From: Thiohalobacter thiocyanaticus
GTDB taxonomy: Bacteria > Pseudomonadota > Gammaproteobacteria > Thiohalobacterales > Thiohalobacteraceae
Length of the DNA: 64,000 nucleotides
Direction: 5' to 3'
Assembly: GCF_002356355.1 (NCBI RefSeq)
Contig: NZ_AP018052.1
Location: 620,001 to 684,000 of the forward strand
Shown piece by piece: positions 39,102-45,450 of this stretch (within the stretch, counting starts at the first letter, position 1; every line of letters starts with the position of its first letter). The position numbers and the translations under genes are program-made. The notes under the pieces are model-generated. The model was not told the origin of the DNA, made no database searches, and was given only the letters and a program-made list of their open reading frames with translations.

Positions 39102-39710
39102 ATGGAACACGACGAACGAGATGGCGAGGTTCCCGCTAACTATCAAGACGAGGCGGTGACATTAAGCAAGTTAATAGATGCTTTGCATAGCGTCTCGCCT
39201 GATGCTAGGGAGCGTCTGATTAAAACCCTAGTAACCTTTTTTGATATTCAGTTCAGCATACCTTCCAGCAGCAAGTCATTCATTGGCTCGGATACAGTGA
39301 AGTCTCAAAATGAAGGGTCGCCTTCATTTTCTGAAGACAGATCCATGTCACCAAAGGAGTTTTTGCTTGAAAAGCAGCCTCGGACCGATGTTGAGCGGGT
39401 AGCATGCCTAGCATATTACTTGACGCATTATAGAGATACTCCGCACTTTAAGACGATAGATATAAGTAAGTTAAATACAGAAGCAGCGCAACGAAAATTC
39501 GCAAATGCAGCGAAAGCAGTTGGTAATGCGGTTAGAAGTGAATATCTGGTTCCTTCCACTAAAGGACAAAGACAACTCGGAGCGGTTGGGGAGGTTTTTG
39601 TGCAGGCGCTACCGAACCGTGAGGAGGCTAAATCTGCGGTGACACAGTTGAGGCCTAAGCGAAAACGATTATCAAAGAAAACAAAGTCCAACAACAAAGG
39701 GGCCGAGTAA
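39102..39710 (+). CDS. Unknown protein with a possible winged-helix domain, first gene of a ParA/RelA-SpoT-like operon
   Basis: 202 residues. Residues 1-50 form a predicted helical segment, 55-80 a serine-rich linker. The compact domain at 83-175 reads 'SPKEFLLEKQPRTDVERVACLAYYLTHY', 'FKTIDISKLNTEAAQRKFANAAKAVGNAV' and 'LGAVGEVFVQALPNREEAKSAV', with the look of a winged helix. A very basic tail follows (RPKRKRLSKKTK). I recall similar domains in proteins of bacterial conflict loci but cannot name a family. It is 3 bases from the ParA-like gene. DNA binding, perhaps autorepression at the operator upstream, is an inference. Confidence 0.75.
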   Translation: MEHDERDGEVPANYQDEAVTLSKLIDALHSVSPDARERLIKTLVTFFDIQFSIPSSSKSFIGSDTVKSQNEGSPSFSEDRSMSPKEFLLEKQPRTDVERVACLAYYLTHYRDTPHFKTIDISKLNTEAAQRKFANAAKAVGNAVRSEYLVPSTKGQRQLGAVGEVFVQALPNREEAKSAVTQLRPKRKRLSKKTKSNNKGAE

Positions 39711-39713
39711 ATC

Positions 39714-40715
39714 GTGCAAGAGCGTCACTCTGCCAAGAGGCTGGCAATTTATAATCACAAGGGCGGGGTAGGTAAAACTACATTAACCGTTAACATCGCG
39801 TTTGCTCTAGCGTCTCGCGGTAAGAGGGTATTGCTGGTCGATACAGATCCACAATGCAATCTTACATCATATCTTGTTTCAGATGAGGTTGTAGATGATT
39901 TGCTTGACCATTCTGATGGTCAGGAGGGCGCAACTGTATGGTCTGCAGTTAAACCGATCGCAGAAGCAGAAGGCGATATAAAACAGATAAAGGCCATTGA
40001 GAGGCCTGGTGATATATTCTTATTGCCTGGTGATATTCGGTTATCTGAATTTGAATCGGAGCTAACGTCTTTTTGGTCTGACTGTACTCTTCGTAAGGCA
40101 AAAGGTTTTAGAGGAACTACTGCAATTAGTCGCCTCGTTAATGATGCGGCAGAAGCAGTCGGTGCTGACTATGTATTTTATGATTCGGGGCCAAATATTG
40201 GTCCACTGAATCGTGTAATCCTATTAGATTGTGAGTACTTCATTATCCCTGCCGCCTGCGACTTGTTTTCTCTGAGAGCGCTAAAAACGCTTGGAGCTTC
40301 ACTGTTTGGTTGGATTACAGATTGGTCGAGAATTGCGAATCTTGCACCTGAAGATACATATCTACTTCCTGGGCGCCCTAAACTTCTAGGTTATATACCT
40401 CAAGGGTTTCGTACTTATGGAGGGCGGCCATCGCGAGAGCATGCATATTTTATGTCACGACTTGAAAAGGATGTTCAAAGTGAAGTGGTGGCGGTGCTAC
40501 GTCAAATTGATAAATCATTGGCGCCAGGGAGTATGGCTGACCGAAAACTAGGTGAAGTGAAAGATTATGGCGTGTTGATTTCGGGTTCGCAAAGGGATGG
40601 TGCTGCCGTATTTGATGGGCAAGGTGGTACAGACGAGCAAAGGAGCCAAGCACGAAATGCATTTGGTAAAATTGCCAATAAAATTATGGCAAGAATAAAA
40701 GAAATTGAAAAATAA
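39714..40715 (+). CDS. ParA/Soj-type P-loop ATPase
   Basis: A 333-residue ATPase starting at GTG. It has the deviant Walker A motif KGGVGKTT (residues 16-23, signature lysine 16), the A' motif 'LLVDTDPQCNL' (Asp43, Asp45) and Walker B 'ADYVFYDSGPNIG' (Asp157). An insertion of about 50 residues (60-110) separates A' from the central fold compared with short plasmid ParA proteins. There is no ParB gene or obvious centromere repeat nearby, so plain plasmid partition is unlikely. It is the middle gene of three, with 3 bases before and none after. Role: a nucleotide-dependent switch is inferred. Confidence 0.88.
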   Translation: MQERHSAKRLAIYNHKGGVGKTTLTVNIAFALASRGKRVLLVDTDPQCNLTSYLVSDEVVDDLLDHSDGQEGATVWSAVKPIAEAEGDIKQIKAIERPGDIFLLPGDIRLSEFESELTSFWSDCTLRKAKGFRGTTAISRLVNDAAEAVGADYVFYDSGPNIGPLNRVILLDCEYFIIPAACDLFSLRALKTLGASLFGWITDWSRIANLAPEDTYLLPGRPKLLGYIPQGFRTYGGRPSREHAYFMSRLEKDVQSEVVAVLRQIDKSLAPGSMADRKLGEVKDYGVLISGSQRDGAAVFDGQGGTDEQRSQARNAFGKIANKIMARIKEIEK

Positions 40716-41513
40716 ATGCCTAAAGAAAACTTTACAAGAAAAGAATGCAGGCTGATTGAGTCTTTGCTCGAGGAATTTGATAGAAATTATCGAGAGCTAT
40801 CAACGTTCCAAAGGCAAGTGCTTACGGCGCTTGAGGAAGATGATCTTTTGGCTAAGCATGTCCATTCAATTAAATCTAGAATTAAAAATCGCGATCATTT
40901 ACGAGATAAATTGGAACGGAAACTTCGGAACTCAAAAGAAGAAGGGTGTAGTCTCGAAATATCAGATGAAAACCTCCTTACAAAAATAAATGATTTGGTA
41001 GGCATTCGAATATTGCATTTGTATACAGCGCAGCTTGCGGAATTAAATCCGGCGATTTTGAGGATATTTGATGAACAGCAATATCGTCTGATAGAAGGGC
41101 CATTTGCGCGTACATGGGATGATGAATCTAGAGAGTTCTTTCGTGATCATAATATTGAGGCGCAACAAAGTGACACGCTATATACTAGTGTTCACTATGT
41201 TATTGAGTCTGCGTCACGAAAGAAAATGACATGTGAGATTCAGGTGCGTACTCTTAGTGAAGAGGTGTGGGGTGAAGTTGATCACCAGCTGAATTATCCG
41301 CATCAAACAGACAGCTTAGCCTGTAGTGAGCAGCTGAAGGTTTTGGCTAGGCTTACGTCAAGTGTTTCGAGGTTGGTAGATTCGATCTTCCGGACGGAAA
41401 ATGATCATCGTTTGAAAATGACGTATAGTCAGAAAGACCGGATTACTAAAGCAAAGTCGGGAGTGAGTAAAAAGAAAAGAACGAGGAAAAAAGCAGTAAC
41501 TAAAAAAATATAA
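40716..41513 (+). CDS. RelA/SpoT-domain nucleotide pyrophosphokinase, putative effector
   Basis: A 265-residue protein that starts on the base after the ParA-like stop. It carries the synthetase signature: 'HSIKSRIKNRDHLRDKLERK' (Lys53, Arg55, Lys57, Lys65), 'INDLVGIRIL' (Asp93, Gly96, Arg98), the nucleotide-stacking 'LYTSVHYV' (Tyr156, His160), 'CEIQVRT' (Glu174, Arg178) and 'WGEVDHQLNY'. No HD hydrolase, TGS or ACT domain is present. So it could make an alarmone such as (p)ppGpp or (pp)pApp, or modify tRNA ends, as toxic small synthetases do. It ends in a lysine-rich tail (SKKKRTRKKAVTKK), like the first gene. Toxic effector status is inferred. Confidence 0.85.
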   Translation: MPKENFTRKECRLIESLLEEFDRNYRELSTFQRQVLTALEEDDLLAKHVHSIKSRIKNRDHLRDKLERKLRNSKEEGCSLEISDENLLTKINDLVGIRILHLYTAQLAELNPAILRIFDEQQYRLIEGPFARTWDDESREFFRDHNIEAQQSDTLYTSVHYVIESASRKKMTCEIQVRTLSEEVWGEVDHQLNYPHQTDSLACSEQLKVLARLTSSVSRLVDSIFRTENDHRLKMTYSQKDRITKAKSGVSKKKRTRKKAVTKKI

Positions 41514-41798
41514 TGTGAAGGTTTAAGGGGTCAGTATGAGGGGCCCCTGTTTTCGCGCGTTTTTCGGGACAGACCCTGTTTTTCGCTTCTAGACTATCAA
41601 CGGCCTCTAAAGCGGAGTCGAATCCGAATCAATCCGAATCCGACGAATCCGGGAATCCGGGGACAGTATGCCTATTAAATTAAAGGGCAAATTAAAGGGG
41701 TCGGTGACAACTGAGTATCATTTTCAGTAATATCTGTTCTTGACTCGTCAGCCACGGATTGGCGGCGGAAGAATCAAATCGATTGCAAAGGAACTGCA
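41514..41798. other. Junction between the accessory operon and the RAYT element
   Basis: Contains scraps typical of RAYT/REP ends: AAGGGGTCAGTATGAGGGG at 41525, GGGACAGACCCTG at 41568, GGGGACAGTATGCC at 41659 and the intact RAYT left end at 41697. A degenerate GAATCCGA tandem run lies at 41608-41660. No gene is visible. Confidence 0.6.
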
Positions 41799-42494
41799 AT
41801 GCCCAGAAAACCCCGCATGTACCTGGCGGGTGTCCCGGCGCATGTCATACAGCGCGGCAATAATCGGGATGCCTGCTTTTTTCGCGACGATGACTATCGC
41901 TTCTACCGACAGTGCCTGGCTGATGCCTGCGGCCGCTATGAAGTCGCGGTTCACGCCTATGTCCTGATGACAAACCATAGCCATCTTCTGATGACGCCAG
42001 GGCGGGAGGACGGCATCTCGCGTGTAATGCAGTCGGTTGGCCGGCGCTATGTGCAATACGTCAATAGAACGTACCGTCGCACTGGAACTCTATGGGAAAG
42101 TCGGCACAAGGCCAGCCTGGTGGAAGCGGAGCGCTATCTGCTCGCCTGTTATCGATACATTGAACTCAATCCCGTACGGGCGAACATGGTGATGCATCCC
42201 GCGGATTACCCATGGTCGAGTTTTCGTGCGCATGCCTATGGCGAGTCGGATCCATTGGTCTCCGAGCATCCGTTATTAAAGGCACTTGGCGCTGATAGCG
42301 AAGCTCAAGCCGCTGCATACCGGGAACTCTTTCGTTACGAGCTTGCCCCCGGGCTGGTGCACGAAATCCGTAAATCGGCACGTTTTTCTGCTCCCCTGGG
42401 AAACGACAGATTCAGGAATCAGATCGAGAGGTTGCTGGGACGGTCCGTGGGTCACGCGGTGAGAGGGCGGCCCGTGAAGCGGCGATCGGAATGA
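41799..42494 (+). CDS. REP-associated tyrosine transposase (Y1_Tnp, HUH family)
   Basis: A 231-residue single-domain HUH nuclease. It opens 'MPRKPRMYLAGVPAHVIQRGNNRDACFF' and has the metal-binding HUH motif 'YVLMTNHSHLLMTP' and the catalytic tyrosine region 'GRRYVQYVNRTYRRTGTLWESRHKA', followed by 'CYRYIELNPVRANMVMHPADYPWSSF'. RAYTs nick single-stranded DNA at REP hairpins and are thought to spread REP/BIME repeats. The protein looks intact. Whether it mobilises any of families A-D is unknown, because its own terminal sequence (GGGGTCGGTGACAACTGAG) differs from theirs. Confidence 0.93.
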   Translation: MPRKPRMYLAGVPAHVIQRGNNRDACFFRDDDYRFYRQCLADACGRYEVAVHAYVLMTNHSHLLMTPGREDGISRVMQSVGRRYVQYVNRTYRRTGTLWESRHKASLVEAERYLLACYRYIELNPVRANMVMHPADYPWSSFRAHAYGESDPLVSEHPLLKALGADSEAQAAAYRELFRYELAPGLVHEIRKSARFSAPLGNDRFRNQIERLLGRSVGHAVRGRPVKRRSE

Positions 42495-42592
42495 TTCTCA
42501 GTTGTCACCGACCCCTTTTTGGGCTGTGAGAGGGCGGCCCGTGAAGCGGCGATCGGAATGATTCTCAGTTGTCACCGACCCCTTTTTGGGCT
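42459..42592. repeat. 67-bp tandem duplication of the RAYT right end
   Basis: Two adjacent copies (42459-42525, 42526-42592) of a unit running from GTGAGAGGGCGGCCCG through the terminal CACCGACCCCTTTTTGGGCT. The first copy contains the end of the transposase gene. Confidence 0.92.
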
Positions 42593-42957
42593 GGCTGGCC
42601 TTTCCTGGTGGAACTGTTATGCTGGAGATGATTCGCGCCGGACCGTCCGCGTGCCGGCGCCTGTTCCAGGGGATCCGTCCATGTCGCATTACAATCTGCA
42701 TATTTGTGGCGTATCGGCTCAGATCATCCCGACGCTGCTAATTCCGGCAGCGATCATAACGGGGGCGCGCTTCACCACGCCGCTCTGATCCGGAGCGCGT
42801 TCCCCGCGCTCCGGCTACCTTACCGACCATCTCCAGATTTCGTGTTCTGCCTGACAGGCGGCGCGTTGCGTTCGCGTGCGTCCGTCACGAGCCGCGGACG
42901 GTTGTGCATGCGCCGAGTCGGAGGCAGGCAACGTATACACATACAGAGGAATGACCG
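42593..42957. other. Gap between the RAYT element and the Rnk-like genes
   Basis: Holds a perfect 10-bp hairpin (CCGGAGCGCG at 42790-42799 with CGCGCTCCGG at 42805-42814, no T-run) and an AGAGGA ribosome-binding site for the next gene at 42945-42952. I see no gene. Confidence 0.55.
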
Positions 42958-43371
42958 ATGAATCCGCATATTGCGCATCTGACGCGTCACGACGTCCGTC
43001 GCCTGATGCGCCTGATCGACAACATGGCACCAGGCAGTCGGGACGCCGAACACCTGGATCGCCTGATCGACAAGCTGCAGGCCGGTGAAGAGTTGCAACC
43101 GGGTGTAGTGCCCAGGGACCTGGTCACCATGCACAGTGTAGCGCTCCTGTTCGATATGGACAGCAACCGGAGGATGGAGTGCACCCTGGTCCTTCCCGGC
43201 GACGCCGACGCCTCGGCCGGCTGCATATCGGTGCTCGCCCCGTTGGGGACGGCGCTGTTCGGCGCCCGTGTGGGTGATCTCATCGAGGTGGATCTGCCCT
43301 CCGGCATGCGGCATTGGCGGGTGGAATCGTTGCTGTACCAGCCCGAGGCGGCCGGTGATTTCGATCTGTAG
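42958..43371 (+). CDS. Rnk/GreA-GreB C-terminal domain protein (nucleoside diphosphate kinase regulator-like)
   Basis: A 137-residue protein, the length of Rnk. A short N-terminal helical hairpin (LTRHDVRRLMRLIDNM...AEHLDRLIDKLQAG) is followed by the Gre-type C-terminal domain: 'VVPRDLVTMHSVALLFDMDSNRRMECTLVLPGDADASAGCISVLAPLGTALFGARVGDLIEVDLP'. Rnk proteins bind RNA polymerase through this domain without the transcript-cleavage activity of GreA. It is the first of three genes in a 1.7-kb cluster bounded by RAYT sequences. Confidence 0.83.
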   Translation: MNPHIAHLTRHDVRRLMRLIDNMAPGSRDAEHLDRLIDKLQAGEELQPGVVPRDLVTMHSVALLFDMDSNRRMECTLVLPGDADASAGCISVLAPLGTALFGARVGDLIEVDLPSGMRHWRVESLLYQPEAAGDFDL

Positions 43372-43440
43372 CGCGGCACGCGAGGCCATGCGCGCCTGCA
43401 TGGTTCGCACTCCATGCGACCTGACCGAGGGAGATATCAC

Positions 43441-43971
43441 ATGTCCGTCCATGTGCTCGAACAACTCGTCCGCAAGCGCGGACTCGACATCCAGACGAGC
43501 TTCGCCGCCGAAGCGGCGAAGCAACTCGGCCCAGGCCCGGCCGTCGTGCCCGAGACGTCAGCTCGCGGTCTGCGCCTCCTGGCCGAAACCGAGCGGCAGC
43601 TCGCCGAGACCGTGGCGACACTGAGGCGGCGCTATCCTGATATGCTCGATGTCGGTGAACTCCGGGTCCGTTACCGCGACGACCCGGAACCGGCAGAACC
43701 CATCATGTGTGTGGTGATCGATGCGCGGCACTCGTATCTGGCACTGCTGCGCGCGAATCTGCTGCAACGACGCGCAGTGCTGCGTGACTGCGAGGTCCGC
43801 GACGGGGCTGCGGCACCCGGCCGCGTTCTTCTGTGTGCCCTTGTGCCTTTGAGCGAGTTGCTGGGTTACGATGTCGAGCTTGCCTTCCTGTGCGGCGGCG
43901 ATGCTTCGCTCGATATGCGTTTCAGCCACTATGCACCGTTGCACGGCGGCGGGCCGGATGGCGCAGCCTGA
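43441..43971 (+). CDS. Unknown protein between two Rnk-like genes
   Basis: 176 residues starting at the ATG at 43441, which follows a GAGGGA ribosome-binding site. Residues 1-60 are helical and charged (VLEQLVRKRGLDIQTSF...LRLLAETERQLAETVATLRRRY); the rest looks alpha/beta with 'RVLLCALVPLSELLGYDVELAFLCGGDASLDMRF'. It may be a divergent relative of the Rnk/Gre fold, given 'DDPEPAEPIMCVVIDARHSYLALLRAN' and its location, but I cannot recognise a family. It is 69 bases after the first Rnk-like gene and probably co-transcribed. Confidence 0.6.
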   Translation: MSVHVLEQLVRKRGLDIQTSFAAEAAKQLGPGPAVVPETSARGLRLLAETERQLAETVATLRRRYPDMLDVGELRVRYRDDPEPAEPIMCVVIDARHSYLALLRANLLQRRAVLRDCEVRDGAAAPGRVLLCALVPLSELLGYDVELAFLCGGDASLDMRFSHYAPLHGGGPDGAA

Positions 43972-44145
43972 CGCGTGGACGCACCCGTGTACGTAGTGTC
44001 GATGCTTAGTTCGAAATTTGCTTTATTTATCTGCCCGGGCTATGGTTCGGAGCGGTTATCTTGTAGACATTTGCGACGTTACAAAGCAAACATGCACGCA
44101 CGTGTTTTAATCCATAGAGCCTGTTCTCCCACCTTTCTCATTTGA

Positions 44146-44175
44146 GCCAGGCGCCTGATGGCGCCTGGCTTGTTC
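44146..44175 (+). terminator. Hairpin terminator between the Rnk-cluster genes
   Basis: GCCAGGCGCC (44146-44155), loop TGAT, GGCGCCTGGC (44160-44169), then TTGTT. A perfect 10-bp stem. It lies upstream of the second Rnk-like gene and argues against the far-upstream start in that frame. Confidence 0.7.
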
Positions 44176-44222
44176 ACCTGTTCCATTCTTTCTTTATGCC
44201 TGCCAGTGCTTTTGGAGGGCTG

Positions 44223-44615
44223 ATGTCGACTGTCAAGCGATTGAGGTCGTTTATGTCCAATTATCTGAGGAAAATCGAGCAGTATTGCATGCTCAGCAGC
44301 GTCAATCTCTTTCTGAGTCCGGTCGTGCTGAACAACGTGCTTGTTGAACTGGAAAGACTACAGGGTGTGGGCACTGGCGAGATGGATGTATGCAGCATCT
44401 CAAGGATCGGCTCTCAGGTGCGGCTGGTCGATCTCCATGACGGCGCAGTGATGGTCGTCAAACTCGTGTTGCCGGAAAAGAGTAATCCGCAGCATGGCCT
44501 GTTGTCCGTTCTGTCGCCGCTGGGTTCGGCCATGCTCGGCAAAAAGGCGGGCGATACGGTCGAGGTCTCGTCGTTCGGCTATCGCCATTCATACGTGGTG
44601 CGTGACGTGTCGTAG
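44223..44615 (+). CDS. Second Rnk/GreA-GreB C-terminal domain protein
   Basis: A 130-residue paralogue of the gene at 42958: 'VVLNNVLVELERLQGVGTGEMDVCSISRIGSQVRLVDLHDGAVMVVKLVLPEKSNPQHGLLSVLSPLGSAMLGKKAGDTVEVS'. The Gre C-terminal fold is clear; the N-terminal hairpin is short. ATG 44223 is chosen because GGAGG precedes it and the frame upstream runs through a terminator hairpin. It probably binds RNA polymerase as Rnk does. Confidence 0.8.
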   Translation: MSTVKRLRSFMSNYLRKIEQYCMLSSVNLFLSPVVLNNVLVELERLQGVGTGEMDVCSISRIGSQVRLVDLHDGAVMVVKLVLPEKSNPQHGLLSVLSPLGSAMLGKKAGDTVEVSSFGYRHSYVVRDVS

Positions 44616-44770
44616 CGGTCTGTGCTGGTGTCTTCTGACCGTTCAATAGAGGAGGAATCGAACATTGAACTATCAATCCTGCCGCCAGGTAACGCTGAAT
44701 TTCGAATCGCCGATGAGGGTTGCACGGAAGGCGGCGCGTGACGACTCTCGGGCTTGTGCGAGTGAGTGAC

Positions 44771-44866
44771 ATGAGCAAGGAAAACCGGAAGAAACCACCC
44801 CAAAAGACGTTGAAGGAGAAGAAGGCGGAAAAACGCGAAAAACGACGGCAACAGTCAAAGGACTGA
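44771..44866 (+). CDS. Very small lysine/arginine-rich protein
   Basis: A 31-residue frame, MSKENRKKPPQKT followed by alternating Lys/Glu/Arg residues to the end. It is followed 7 bases later by a terminator hairpin. Charge suggests nucleic-acid or ribosome binding. No family is claimed. The only support for expression is the start, the terminator and the strongly biased composition. The upstream GAGTGAG is a weak ribosome-binding site. Confidence 0.5.
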   Translation: MSKENRKKPPQKTLKEKKAEKREKRRQQSKD

Positions 44867-44872
44867 CGTCAG

Positions 44873-44902
44873 GCGGGCGCTTCAGGCGCCCGCTTATTTG
44901 TT
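44873..44902 (+). terminator. Rho-independent terminator after the small basic ORF
   Basis: GCGGGCGC (44873-44880), loop TTCAG, GCGCCCGC (44886-44893), then TTATTTGTT. Confidence 0.75.
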
Positions 44903-44967
44903 GGGCGCTTCCCCGGCTGACCAGGGATCGCAGAAAGACGCGGAAACGGATAATAGAGGGAAGTAAA

Positions 44968-45264
44968 GTGGTCGGTGACAACTGAAAATCAGCTTCAGGA
45001 ATATTTCCATGCTCGTCACGGACTGGCGGCGGAATAATCAAATCGATTGGAACGAAACTGCAATGCCCGGAAAGCTCCCCATATGCCTGGCGGGCGTCGC
45101 AGCTCACGCCTATGTCCTGATGACCAGCCACAGCCATTTTCTGAGGACGCCAGGGCGTGAGCAGGAACCGGATCGAGTGCGTGCTGGGACGGGCCGTGGG
45201 TCACCCGGAGACAGGTCGCCCCGTGAGTGGACGATCCGAATGATTCTCGGTTGTCACCGACCCC
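44968..45264 (+). pseudogene. Internally deleted RAYT element (MITE-like)
   Basis: Left end GTGGTCGGTGACAACTGA and right end CTCGGTTGTCACCGACCCC match the full RAYT element at 41697. Between them only three coding blocks survive: the first codons (MPGKLPICLAGV), the HUH block (AHAYVLMTSHSHFLRTPGRE, Asn changed to Ser) and the last 25 or so codons, joined by two deletions. About 297 bp remain of about 820. The tyrosine region is gone, so it cannot be active alone but could be moved in trans. Confidence 0.85.
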
Positions 45265-45310
45265 TTTACGTCACCTTTACGTCACTTTATGCCCTTTATC
45301 TGCTCACTTG

Positions 45311-45380
45311 ACATCGATACACTGAACTCAATCCGGTCCGGGCTGGTATGGTGCTGCATCCGGCGGATTATCCATGGTCG
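45311..45380 (+). pseudogene. Third RAYT fragment
   Basis: CATCGATACACTGAACTCAA through CGGATTATCCATGGTCGGA matches the RAYT segment encoding 'RYIELNPVRANMVMHPADYPWS' at about 42154-42221 at roughly 80% by eye. It has no other RAYT sequence around it. Confidence 0.75.
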
Positions 45381-45410
45381 GATCATTTGGGGTCAGGATC
45401 ATTTGGGGTC
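45380..45410. repeat. Direct repeat GGATCATTTGGGGTC x2
   Basis: Copies at 45380-45394 and 45396-45410, followed by GGAGTAAAAACTCC, a small palindrome. These look like accumulated RAYT/REP termini. Confidence 0.7.
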
Positions 45411-45450
45411 GGAGTAAAAACTCCTTGCGTAACCAAGGTGGTCGGAAAAA

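Larger units (their letters stand above)
41697..42592. mobile_element. REP-associated tyrosine transposase (RAYT) element
   Basis: The left end GGGGTCGGTGACAACTGAG (41697-41715) is the exact reverse complement of the right end (42497-42515). Between them is one intact RAYT gene. The right end, with 67 bp of the 3' coding region and terminus, is tandemly duplicated (42459-42525 and 42526-42592). Confidence 0.9.

Noticed and set aside
39714-40715. Plasmid partition cassette
   Set aside because: No ParB gene, no iterons and no replication gene are present; the partner genes are unlike those of partition loci.
41608-41660. tRNA or tRNA-like att site suggested by GAATCCGAATC motifs
   Set aside because: It is a degenerate GAATCCGA tandem run with no cloverleaf pairing.
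42790-42814. Terminator at a perfect 10-bp hairpin
   Set aside because: No T-run follows on either strand.
44142-44222. Upstream extension of the second Rnk-like gene
   Set aside because: The extra codons run through a terminator hairpin and lack a ribosome-binding site; the ATG at 44223 has GGAGG.
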